This document shows, piece by piece, positions 53,401-64,000 of a DNA stretch of 64,000 nt. Both the position numbers and the translations under genes were made by a program. How positions within the stretch are numbered: position 1 is the first letter of the stretch; every line of letters starts with the position of its first letter. The notes beneath the pieces are model-generated. The model was not told the DNA's origin, made no database searches, and saw only the letters and a list, made by a program, of their open reading frames with translations. Origin of the DNA: Gnetum montanum (Eukaryota; Streptophyta; Gnetopsida; Gnetales; Gnetaceae); the NCBI GenBank assembly GCA_015680685.1, contig MNCI01004202.1:351-64350 (forward strand), written 5' to 3'.

Positions 53401-55542
53401 AACCATCTTTTACCTATTCTATCTTCTATTTAACTTATCCTAATGATAGTTGTGGGGGTGTCAATCTAGAACCGTAGGTACTTTATTGAATTTTTAATTT
53501 TCTTTGCATTTTTCAGATTATTCCATTTTTTCTCATTGTTTTATACTTTTTCATTTCTTAAATTTTTGATATTCTTTAACATTTTTCAATTCTTTATTGA
53601 TTTTTCATTCCTTGACATTTTTCATTCTTTACATATTTTTCCAATTTTTACTATCTCTTTCATACTTTGTTTTCATTTCCATTGTAAATAATTTTGAGTG
53701 CTACTCAAACACATTAAGAATAAGGCAAGATGTATTTCAATAAGGTGAAGATTTCTCTATGTTATCAAGTCATAAGGGACTGATTATTTGAATAGTGAGA
53801 CAACAACATTCATCCATTCATTCCATTAATAAGAGGTTCTTACCATGGCCATAATGATATTCTTCCCATCATAAAACTAAGAATAAATGTAGGATCATTA
53901 TGCCTAGATAAAAAAGCAAAGAACGAAGTGGAAATGTAAAGGATGTGACATCAAGAGGATTTGTGGACTCTCTTTGATTACTTCTATTAGCTTTATTTTC
54001 TTACTTAGGTTGTATTATATCCTTGTAGATCTAATAAAAAATGAGAGTAAGAGTAAAATAAGTGTTGCCTTACCATGTCACTAGAAAGACATGTTACCCA
54101 TGCTTGAAGGTAGTCCTCTGGTAAGGTTGACATAGATAAAAATAAAGTCCATGCACAAAATAACTTTTAGGGTGTCCCACTCGAAAGACATGTTACCCAT
54201 TCCTGAACATATGTGGTTTCTCAAGAATTTTAGAAAATAAGAAAGTGCAATAATAAGCTCCTCCCTTGGACAATACACCAAGTGATGATACTTCTCACAA
54301 CAATGGTAGTCTTACAATTGTGATTTGAAGAGATGAGACAATGTGATGTCACTAGCAGGTGGTTTAGACTTGGTTTGAATCTTGGATAGAAAGGCTAGTG
54401 ATTACTTTAACCAATAATAAAACATAAAGAACTCATTATGCCTATGAAAAGATACCTCACATCCCAATTTTTGCAATTCCTTCTAAGTCCATCTTCTCTC
54501 ACTATCTAAATAATCATAACTTGTGGTTTTATGTAACATAGTGTAGTTTTCCCAACTTGATGATACACCATGTGTGTTTTACTAAATAGGTATGCATTAC
54601 ATTCAACTTCTTAAGTGCGTAAGGACACTTTTAGGTGTGGTTATACAAGGGCATTAAGGGTTGGAGCCTGCTTTGGGGAGGACCCACTTGTATAACTGTT
54701 GTATCTGATACCTACTAAGCGATTGTACATCATCTTGAGCCTTCCAAAAATAATAAATATCAATAAAAACTTCCTTTAACATTCAAACCGTCATAGCTTA
54801 AGATTCCTTCTTTATACACTTTCCATGTTAAATTTTTGAAAAATATGAATCTTTCTTAGTCCAAGATCCTATGAACATGTCTTATATCTTTCAAACATTC
54901 AAAATGACTCATTTTTGCTCATGAAAAGTCAATGGAAAATTTGAAAATTTTGCCTACAATATCGGATCTCCAATATCATAGTGCATCAAAACTATATATA
55001 TGCTGGGACTTAGTGAAATTTTTTATTTTTAACTTCTAAAAAGAAGGGAGATTTTTTGCAATATTTTCTCTTGAATTTTGAGCTCTAAACTCCCAACTTC
55101 CAATGCCCGTAACCCCATACTTGTAGCTTTTATTTCCATGATTATTGAACCCTATTAATCATGGATCTCTCAACTTAGTCATGGGGGTGTGCTAAGTGTG
55201 ATATTGCAAAAATTGAAGTCAAAATTTGCTAACACCTAGAAGACATTTTAAAGGTAATACTAAAGGAAAAATTGAAAATTCTTAATAAAAATAAAGCCAA
55301 AAACACTTTAAAAATTTCCTTAATGATCCATGCTAACTATTATGAGCCATAAACAAGAATAAAATGGACAATTGTGAAGGGCTATAAGGAAATTAACATC
55401 TATGGGGTTTCTTTTTGGAAGTTTTTCTAACTATGTAATCATAATGAGCTAAAAATTGATCTAATTAAGGATATGAGAAAGGAAAATAGTTATCCAAATT
55501 AAATAAATTATTTTAATAATTCCTAAATCATTGATGATTATA
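53401..55542 (+). other. 3' noncoding region of element B
   Basis: Polypurine-like GATAGTTGTGGGGGTG (53,446-53,460), T-rich tract (53,495-53,700), two copies of GAAAGACATGTTACCC (54,088 and 54,187) and the box GGAGCCTGCTTTGGGGAGG (54,664-54,682) match the other elements in order. At 54,958-54,980 two GATATT-like motifs appear near a TATATATAT run. TTAGTCATGGGGGTG lies at 55,176-55,190. No LTR terminus was found. Confidence 0.7.
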
Positions 55543-56437
55543 GATGGCTCTAAAGAGATGAGCAATAGGAGATCCCTCATAGCCTACATGCAAAAGATCA
55601 CGAGGCTAAGCGAGAGACTGAACTAGAGAACAAGGACCACAAGAAGAACATGTAGAGCAAGAGGCTTAATCCTTCAACATCCATCAAGAGACTCCTGCTA
55701 CAGGATAGTTGATCCAAGTGGTTGTAGAAGAATTGGAAGCACAAGGATAGTGCCTCACACTATCACTGGAATGCCTTTAGATCATCCAAGAGAAGTCAAT
55801 CCTTACCATAATGATTGTGGAGATGAACTTTCGTTCATTTGGAGAATTTTCTTTAGAAGTGGTAATGAGATAAATCCAAGCATCACCATTATGACCCATA
55901 CTTTTAGGTAGTGGCGAATGGTATTTAGGGGAGACCTACCAATTCTAGCATAATAAAAAAGAATATGCTATGATCAACATCAAAGGAGTCTCTGTTTCAT
56001 ATTCAATCAGGGTGATAGCTAAAGCCTTGAACGTGCCCAATGAAGGGACAAAAGTAGCATATCTATGCACTAGGTTAAATATAAAAACTAGAAAACTATG
56101 GCTAAAAATGACATATGGCAAAGAGAACAAGAAGTACAATGAGTTGACTTTAGAGGAAAGAATTTATTTTAAAACTAGCACATATCACTTATTTTCTACC
56201 AACAAACTAAATAGGATATCCACATATGCAGCTAGAGGAAGTGTGATCCTAATGGAAAAATATAATGCAAACCTCACACAACTCTATTTCATGGCTCACA
56301 GTGACAGGTCACTACATCGCTCTGATGTGCATGATTGGACTAGTTGGCCTCTCAAGAGTGCACATCCCTACTATCCCCATTACAACCTACTCATACCCAT
56401 CCCTATGCTTCCATACCCTTTTCATTCCCCTACATAA
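55543..56437 (+). pseudogene. Post-pol ORF of element B (plant-transposon-like domain)
   Basis: The ATG at 55,543 (MALKR) follows GATGATTATAG, a good 3' splice-site context that is shared with D (48,506). The first ~140 codons are stop-rich. From 55,970 a 155-codon open frame reads SIRVIAKALNVPNEG, then a Lys/Tyr-rich segment and TLEERIYFKTSTYHLFS followed by RISTYAARGSVILMEKY. This spacing resembles the 'putative plant transposon protein' region found in extra ORFs of plant gypsy elements, but the match is by eye only. Function unknown; an envelope role is not supported by any membrane segment. Confidence 0.5.
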
Positions 56438-57255
56438 TAAAAATTGCAAACCCCTCCATCACATACATTTTGTAACTATATGGCATCCTATGGGAGCCAA
56501 CCCATAAAACCCAAGGCAGACATAACATAAGTTGTCCCATGGGGAGCCTCTATTGGTTGGTCACAACCTACGAAGATGTAACACAAGTCATCCCAGGGAG
56601 GAAACACCTATCCCATAGATGCAACATTGTTTCATGAGCATCAAAGAAAAGCCCATCTAGTGGCACGTAGTCAACTTGATGGAAGGAATTTTGTAGCTAG
56701 TAGTTAGCATTGTGCAAAACCCAAAGAAGGTTCATCCTACAACAAAACAAAGCAAAAATAAGAAAAAAAAAACAAAAGAAAAAAAAGGGAAAAGCACATC
56801 CCCAAGCACTCATAGCACATTGCAATTTCACAACTGGTCAAGCTCTAAATCCACTTTAACTCTCTCATGAGCACTCTGACAAGAGATCAACCTTTTCAAA
56901 GGAAAGTCATCTTGGTGCCATTGTCATCATCAACCATGGTGACTCCTTATCCTACATCTTAACACCCTATTTACACCTTAGTTCCCCTGCTATTTCTAGC
57001 ATATTTCCTACACCCTCTACCTCCATGCATACCACTATCCATGGCACTCTTGAGCACAGTGAAATGACATTTGACTATGTATAGAAGAGTGATGTTGGTG
57101 CTAAGTCTACTATGGTGTTTTGTGATTCTTTGTTGATGTCTCTTGGGCCACTTCTCTAGATGTCAACAATGAAACACCACTAAATTTAGGCTACCATGTC
57201 TTGATTAAAAATTTTTCTAAGTGTCAACATGAGGCAAATTTTTTCTAAGTGTTGG
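56438..57255 (+). other. No gene recognised
   Basis: Continuation of stop-rich sequence after the post-pol ORF, with a short A-rich stretch at 56,757-56,800. No LTR end, coding motif or RNA gene was found. The repeat array at 57,256 follows. Confidence 0.5.
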
Positions 57256-57910
57256 GAATACACTCTCCACTGCACCAAAGCGTAGTAAGCCCAATAGAGA
57301 GTGTAGTCAGCTCCAAAGATAGATTTTGTGCAATTGTATCTAAGTGTCAACATGAAGCAAGCACCTGTAGATTTTTCTAAGTGTTGGGACTATGCTCTCC
57401 ATTGCATGGGAGTGTAGTCAACTTAGTAGAGAGCATAGTCAACACCAAAGACTAGTTTTGCAAGTTTTCCTAAGTGTCAATCTAGTAGTTGTAGAGTCTA
57501 GTTGGCATGGAAGAAATAGTTTGGTAGAGACTACACTCTCCACTGCACAGGAGCATATTCAAGCCTAGTTGGGATAAAATAAATAGTTTGGTAGATTTTC
57601 TAAGTGCTGAGGCTATGCTCTCCACTACTTGGGAGTGTAGTCAAGTGTAGTGAGCATCAAAGGCTTAGTTATTTTGCAGTTTTTTCTAATTGTTGAGACT
57701 ACGCTCTTCACTACCCTAGAGTGTAGTTGAGCATAGTCAACTAGAGGCTTGATTTTTGCAGAAATTTCTCTAAGTGCTTGGACTATGCTCAACCCTAGTT
57801 TGGAGCATAGTCAACCTCCCCTAGAGAATAGTTAGCACATGGCCCAAAATTTTTCTATATCTAGGACTACACTCTTCCCCAATCCAGAGAGTAGTCAAGT
57901 GTAGATAGCT
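57256..57910 (+). repeat. Tandem array of palindromic GACTAYRCTC...GAGYRTAGTC units
   Basis: Seven units start at 57,256, 57,388, 57,539, 57,611, 57,697, 57,781 and 57,865. Each carries GACTATGCTC or GACTACACTC, a ~12-16-bp spacer, and an inverted arm such as GAGCATAGTC, often followed by a second inverted arm. Most are preceded by TTTTCTAAGTG. Spacing is 72-86 bp for the last five units and 132-151 bp for the first three. Isolated similar boxes continue at 58,023, 58,505, 58,570 and 58,730. Confidence 0.8.
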
Positions 57911-58270
57911 AGAATGACCTCTAGAGGCCTTCACAACATAGCATCAACATTCACATCAACTCTCACACCTTTTGCAAGCAACATGCATCCTTTTGGCATC
58001 CCCATTTTGTCCCAAAATTATAACTATGCTTGACACCACTCAGGATAGTAGACATTGTAGTCCCAGAGCATAGTATTCAAACTTGCATTTTTTGCATTGT
58101 TGATAGGTATATTGCAATCTGTTTAGCACACAAACATGTAGGTGGAAATGTATTCATAGTTTTGTAGTCTTGCAGAGTCCATTGGACCACACTAGAGCAT
58201 AACAACATTTGCTTCAGTGAAGATGATAGTTGGGCGCAATGTAGTCCCAACTATTCCATTGCCACGTGGA

Positions 58271-59085
58271 AACTAATCCACATTTTGTGCTAACCCTAGC
58301 CCTATAAATACCCCTATCATTTATGTTTTAGAGGTTGGAAAATTTGAAGCAAGCTTGACATTTTAGCATTTGACATTCTTGAAGCACATTTGACATCTGA
58401 GCAAGGGAGGGCATTCACACACCACTGTAGTCCATTGCAGTTCATTGCACCTTGCGGTGGCCAACCTAGTATGCATAGGCACCATGGTAGAATATACCCT
58501 GAGACTATGACTATGTTGTCTACTATGCTTGTTGTACATTGTGTACCTTTCTCACCCCATTTGAGGTTAACTATGCTCAACCCCACTTGGATTGGTGCCG
58601 CTTTCTCTCTCGCTCTCCTTCTATGCATTTTTTCAACATTTTATTTGCATTCTAGCATTTTACTTTCATTTTTCATAATTTTTTCATGTAACCATGCATT
58701 GACATCTTTGCTTTTAGTGGAAAACCTTAACTACGCTTGCCACCATTAACACTATGAACATCATGCAAACACTTAGCACTGTTACAACATTGCATTCTGT
58801 AAGTCCCTATTTGATTGACAAGACCATTTTGGACACCACACCTTTGCTTTTGGTAGGCCCTCATGTGGACTCAAGGTCAAAGTTGTGCACCCGTGAACCT
58901 CTCAGTGTTCCCATTCCAGTCATCAACATTTTTGATCACTATAATACCCTTATGAACTTGTTCAAGGACTATGTAGGCTTTATTTTTAACCAAGCATACT
59001 AATAATATGCCATCATAGGACCATTTACATAATGTGTTATTTCCTACAATGACATAATATTTTGATCATTTACATATAAAGTCCT
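58271..59085 (+). other. Possible LTR-like promoter segment, no gene
   Basis: CCCTATAAATACCCC at about 58,300 is a good plus-strand TATA box followed by a ~40-base gap to a purine-rich start region, as in plant LTRs. No TG...CA termini, polypurine tract or primer site could be fixed. Open frames at 58,390-58,749 and 58,754-59,002 have no recognisable family. Confidence 0.35.
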
Positions 59086-59089
59086 TTGG

Positions 59090-61330
59090 AGAAGTAGTTA
59101 GACCTTATGAAGATTCATCATGCATAAGGTAAAACTTGATATCATCATACCATTCCCTCGGAGGAGAAATACTAATAGAGGCTACAAAGTTATCCTTAGT
59201 GTTTTTCTTGGTGGAAATAGCATAGTTCATGGTTAAGGAAGGTAACTTACTAAACACATTAGGCAGCAGACTAAGAGCTAGGATTGCAATGACATTAGCT
59301 AGCATGTTCTCAATTTAGGATACATGTTGAATATTAATGTCTGTAAATTGTTGTATCAGTTTCTTTTCTAGGTCATAGTAAGGTTGCAAATGTTTGGCCT
59401 TTCATGCATAAACCTAGATTACTTGGTTAACCATAAGTTGCAAATCAAATTTGATCTTTAAGCATTTGATTCCTAGGGCATGAGCTACCATCATTCCCTT
59501 GATCAATTCTTCATACTTCATCACATTGTTGGTACGTGGGAATTCAAAATGATAAGTGAAGGATTGGATTTTACCAGTTGGAAATGTTATGATGGAAACA
59601 ACACTAGACCCATGGGCTATTGAAGCTCTGTCGAAGTGCATGAATGCCTCATAGACCTCAGGTACATTGCTAACAATGTTGATGTGTTCATCTAAAAATT
59701 TAGGGTCTATGGTTGTGTGGTCTTCTATTGGTGAAATAGTAAGTTTTGTGGCTATAACTTGACCTTTCGTTGAGGCTTGAGAGATGTAATGAAGGTCAAA
59801 CTTAGCTATTATGGCTTTCCAATAGGCTATATAGCTACTTTCAAAGATATTGGTCATGATGATTCTTAGTACATTATCTTTGCAAATGACATTGACTTAG
59901 CTTCTAAATAAGTAGTATCTTCACTTCTTCAATGAGAAGACTAGGGCTAGACAATACTTCTCCACTTTGGTGTATCAAGTCTCATAGGTAATTAATGCAT
60001 GGCGTAGGTAGTATACTAGTAACTTCGCTCCATCATCTTATTTTTGACAGAGTAGAGAGGTAATTGATGTGTTGGAGATAACAAGGTAGATGTAAAACGA
60101 TTTATCCCTTTATAGTGGATAGACCATAGGTAGTTGTGCTAACTCTTGCTTAAGGTTTTCAAAGGCTTCTTGGCATTGAGCCATCCACTCATAGTGACCT
60201 TTCTTAAGTAAGTGTTGCATGGGTTGTAACCTATCTATAAGCTTGGTGATGAACCTATGAATAAATTGTAATCTGCCTTATAGTCCTTAAAGCTCCTTAA
60301 GGTTTTTTGGAACTACCAAGTTGGATATGATCTTAACATTATTAGGATCAACATGTATTCCTACTTCGGATACTACAAATGCAAGCATCTTATTAATTTT
60401 GACATCAAAGAAATACTTCTTGGGATTAAGCCTAAGCTCATACTTGAGACATCATTTAAGAACAAGGTGAAGATCATGCCAATGGTCATTGGACGCTTTG
60501 GAATTAACAACTATATCATCTATGTAATCATTAAGCAATTCTAGCATATAATTACTAAATATATACATCGTCACTCTTTGGTAGGTTCTTCCTATGTTCT
60601 TTAGGCCAAAGGACATCATGGTATAATAAAAGGTAACCTAAGGGATCATAAAGGTCATACTAAGTTGGTGCTATGGGTTAATCCTAACTTGGTTGTATCC
60701 CAAGAACCCATCCATGAAGGATAGTAGGGCATGTCCAACTGTAGTATCGATAACTTTGTTAAAACTAGGAAAAGGGGAATTATCTTTGATGGTTGCCTTA
60801 TTTAGATCTAAAAAATCAATACATACATATACTCCATTCTTCTTAGGAACTGTCACTATGTTGGACACCCATTTTGTGTAATTGATAGCTCTAATGAAAC
60901 AAGTTTAGTATAATTTTGTGATCTCATCAGGAATTGCCAATGGTAAATTTGGTCTAATCATGCAAACTTTTTGATTTTTAGGTCTAATATGAGGATCAAG
61001 TATGATGTTATGTTTTGCTAAGTGTAGGTCAAGATCTAGCATATCCTCATATGACTAGGCAAAGGCCTTAATGTTATCCTAGAGGACCTTGGTGATGTCT
61101 TGAGCCTACTAAGTTCCTAGTGAGGAACTTAATTTTAGTGTTTTCTCCTCACCATTGTGTGTCATGATAGAAATATTAGTAAGAGAGTCCTTAGTAATCT
61201 TGCTAGCCTCAAGGTCAAGGATTTTGACTAAGTTTTCAGGCTATTCTAAAGGTTTCTCTATCAAGGCTATGTGGTCGATTAGACTCTTAGGCTCAAGATC
61301 TAGGAATTAAGGTTGATACATCACTCAACA
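59090..61330 (-). pseudogene. Tat-type Ty3/gypsy pol remnant (RT, RNase H, second RNase H)
   Basis: Reading the minus strand: the RT start VPKKNGVYVCIDFLDLNKAT (60,855-60,795), FMDGFLGYNQV, then YIDDIVVNSKA at about 60,520. The RNase H connection (YEWMAQCQEAFENLK) is near 60,180. In the frame 59,857-59,414 there is a second RNase H-like domain with PRTNNVMKYEELIKGM and LGIKCLKIKFDLQLMVNQV. That extra archaeal-type RNase H after the normal one marks the Tat/Ogre branch. Numerous stops; integrase and gag not found. It is unrelated to the Athila-like nest by position and strand. Confidence 0.85.
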
Positions 61331-61489
61331 TTACCATGAGGTCCACTTAGGTTCAATGGTGCACTAATGTGCTCCCAGGTGTTCATAATGTAATCCTTCA
61401 TATCAACCATAAGCACAATGAGTGGCACCTGGGTAACATGAGTAAATAATGTAAAAATTATATAAAATACTCTAGCAACATGTTATTTC

Positions 61490-62230
61490 ATGGTTAAACA
61501 AGGTGCAAAGAAGGTAAAAAAAAGGTTATAAAAGGTAGGTAAAGATAAATAAGGTAAATTGAAGGCTAATTAAGGTCAAAGAAAGGCCAGATGATGGGAA
61601 CACTTCATGGAATGAGGCCAAGTGATGCTCCAGTGATAACAAAGGTCGAAAATGGGGAATAAGGTCAAAAAAAGTTGAAACACAATGAAACAAGGCTAAA
61701 ATAATTAAGGTAGGAGACACATGAAAAAATAATGTCAAATATGATCAACTATGATTATCCTTTGCTAATTATAGGCCTTAGCAAGCCATAAGATTCTAGT
61801 TTTAGGCCTAAGGTCATATGATGGTTACATGGTATCAAATGATGGTCAAACCCCATAACCTAACACAAATTAGAGGTCAAAAAAGGTTAACAAAGGCCAC
61901 AAGAGAGGGAATAAGGTAAAAATGATGAAAATAGAGCTACATAGAAGTTGAATGAGGTCAACTAATGATCATAAAGATCAACAATGCATAACAAGGTCAA
62001 AATAAGTCAAAACACCATGAAACAAGGTCAAATTAGTCATGGTGGAAAACATTTGGTAAAAGAAGGTCAAATTTTATCATAAAAGATTATAATTTGCTAT
62101 TTTTAGGCCTCAATAGGCCATAAGGTTACTAGTTTTAGGCCATGGCGAGCCATATGGTGGTTACATAGTGTCAAATGATGGTTAAACCCCACCACCTAAC
62201 ACTAATTAGAGGTCAAACAAGGTCTATGGA
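61490..62230 (+). repeat. Two-copy direct repeat, period ~333 bp
   Basis: AACACAATGAAACAAGG at 61,679 matches AACACCATGAAACAAGG at 62,011, and the stretch TTAGGCCT...CATATGATGGTTACAT...TCAAATGATGGT (about 61,772-61,850) recurs at about 62,104-62,185. AAGGTCAAA-type words are very frequent throughout. Both copies are diverged; no coding potential. The sequence lies upstream of the Tat pol on its own strand. Confidence 0.75.
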
Positions 62231-62391
62231 GGTTAAAATGTATTAGATTTTTTCTAGTTTTAGGCCTTAGCAGGTCATGGTATAGGTCTACAGGATTGAC
62301 AAATGAGTTTGGACACATGGTGGGGTCATTTTAGGGCTGTTTTAAAGGAAATTTGATACTTTTTGATGTGACTATGCTAGGATCTACTAGT

Positions 62392-64000
62392 GACTACGCT
62401 GGCCAACATAGTCAGATCAAGCCCCAACATAGTTGATGATAATAGATGGTCTCCTAAGTTCATTTGGGCTAATTTTGAATACTGATGGTCAATATGATCA
62501 GCACTATAGACTAGGATTGGAAATTAGTACATTTTGACTTTGGTTTCATCCTCCAAAAGCTGGAAATGGCATCAACACTAGTGACTATGTTGGCCAATAT
62601 AGTCCAAGCCATCCCTAGTGTAGTTGCATGAGGAAAATAAATTTTTGGGATTTTAGGGTTGCTATTGGTGTTCTGTCAACTTCCTAGGGTAGCGTAGGGC
62701 ATGGGAAGGACAAAATAGATTATTTGAAGGTTAAAACATGCTTCCAAAGATGGAATTTTGCCATCTACACCTCATGACTACACTAGCCAATGTAGTTGAA
62801 GGTTGCCCCAGTGTAGATAAGTTAAAATATGGATTTTCCATGTTTGAACAAGATCAAATTATAGAAAACTCTAGAATTTCAAGGTTCTAGTTTTCCACGA
62901 TCAAGTTTTTGGCCATTCTAAGTGCTATTGTGATGGTCAAAATACCTTGAGATAGGTGCTACATTGAAACTACACTAGCCAACTAGTCATAGGCCTACCT
63001 TAGTGTAGTCACATGGAATCTAGCATTTCCATGGTCAAAAAAAGATGAAATTATCACTAGCAAATGTTGAACAATGTTCTAGGTGTCTCAAGTGAGATTT
63101 TAGACCACTCAAGATGTGAACACAGTAATTACATGAATTTCCAACAATGACTATTCTAGGACTACATTGGCTAGCATAGTCATGGCCTGTTCCAGTGTAG
63201 TTAGGTGTGAGATCTAGCATTTGGTAGGTTTCTATCATCAATCATCCAGTCTCTTTGGTTTCCAGGATCATCGGTGTCTCTAGCTAGGTTTTCGACTAAG
63301 GATGGCTAATTTCAGAGGCTATTTAGCATGGAAATAATGATTTTCCATTGTGACTACACTATCCAACATAGTTGAGCATAGCCTCAAGGTAGTTGGGGTG
63401 AATCTATGATTTACAAGGTTAAAATATGATTGAATTTGAAACTCAGTGAGGCTAGACAAGATTCTAGGTTTCCAAGCTAGGTTCTAGGCTGTTTGGAGTG
63501 TCAAATTATTGGTTAATATAACCTTAGATCATGAATACACTGGGACTACATTGGTTAGCATATTCAAGACATGAATTTTTGATTTTTATGTAATTTCATG
63601 ATCAATTGACTAGTTATTTGAGTTCTAAGATCACTAGTGTCAAAAACTAAGGTTTTAGGCCTAAAATTATCAATTTTGCTAGTTCTTTTAATGTTAAAAT
63701 GGCCATACACCACTGAAATATGTTGGCTAGTATAGCCATAATGTGGATGTGGGGTGTATGATGAGTTATGACCATTTTCAATGGAGGTTGTAGGGTTTAG
63801 AGATCTCTAAAATCTCTGATAGTGTTTTGGGGTTGGCCTGGTGCTTCAAAAGCTGATTGGACAAGTTGATAACCCATTTTGATGTTTTAGGAATGTGACT
63901 ACAATAGGACTACACTATCCAACATAGTCCCAAGCTTCCTTAGTGTAGTCAAAAAGTGAAAATAAAATTTGGCTTATTTCTACTTCATAGATTGTCAATG
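62392..64000 (+). repeat. Satellite-like array, ~192-bp period, with a conserved palindromic box
   Basis: Boxes start at 62,392, 62,583, 62,776, 62,968, 63,160, 63,352, 63,544, 63,716 and 63,908: steps of 191, 193, 192, 192, 192, 192, 172 and 192. The box is a 22-bp near-palindrome centred on GGCC (arms GACTATGTTGG and CCAATATAGTC in copy 2), followed 10-20 bp later by AGTGTAGT. Between boxes the copies are only loosely similar (ATCTAGCATTT, TTCTAGGTTTCCA). The array runs off the right end of the window. Confidence 0.88.

Overview
The window looks like intergenic heterochromatin from a large-genome land plant, possibly a gymnosperm. No host gene, rRNA or tRNA was recognised. Almost everything is transposable-element sequence: Ty3/gypsy elements of the Athila-like and Tat-like types (plant lineages), a plant L1-type LINE, and a Penelope-like element (PLE). 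The plant assignment is firm from these families. The gymnosperm guess is only inference from the very old, deeply nested, stop-riddled retroelements.

Layout. 1-473: minus-strand LTR. 474-2,660: no gene seen. 2,664-3,275: ~0.2-kb tandem repeat. 3,270-12,397: Athila-like element A (gag-pro-RT-RH-IN, decayed). 12,398-13,780: repeats and no gene. 13,951-15,888: LINE remnant (ORF1 with zinc knuckle, then endonuclease), interrupted by the PLE block at 15,889-24,120 and apparently resuming for ~95 bp at 24,535. 24,631 onward is a four-level nest of Athila-like elements: B (24,631-30,252, resuming at 51,864) contains C (30,253-51,863, TSD GTGTA), which contains D (38,102-50,009, TSD ATTAG), which contains minus-strand E (40,831-46,730, TSD CTTAT). 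In each case the interrupted reading frame or conserved noncoding sequence continues on the far side. 55,543-56,437: an extra post-pol ORF. 57,256-57,910: short-period palindrome array. 59,090-61,330: minus-strand Tat-type pol remnant with a second, archaeal-type RNase H. 61,490-62,230 and 62,392-64,000: tandem repeats, the latter with a strikingly regular ~192-bp period.

The most interesting system is the PLE block. It has a long reverse transcriptase ORF with PLE motifs (DKNLG, motif B GTAMG, IDD) that stops without a GIY-YIG endonuclease, and a Q/H-rich plus RGG-type ORF1. It also carries five minimal hammerhead ribozyme motifs, whose stem I covaries completely between the left copies and the 3' copy. 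Two of the left ribozymes bound a 1,362-nt unit that lacks the RT body but keeps an RT-tail remnant, which is the organisation expected of a PLE-mobilised retrozyme. The block also starts with an inverted copy of its own terminal sequence.

Other cross-element signals are short U3 regions built from GATATC palindromes, conserved noncoding blocks between pol and the 3' LTR, reiterated polypurine-tract-like motifs, and elements D and E that have lost pol but kept gag or gag-pro. Single Ns at 4,456, 11,752, 11,860, 16,511, 17,773, 24,534 and 50,932 sit at repeat junctions and mark uncertain assembly joins. Copy numbers around them should not be trusted.
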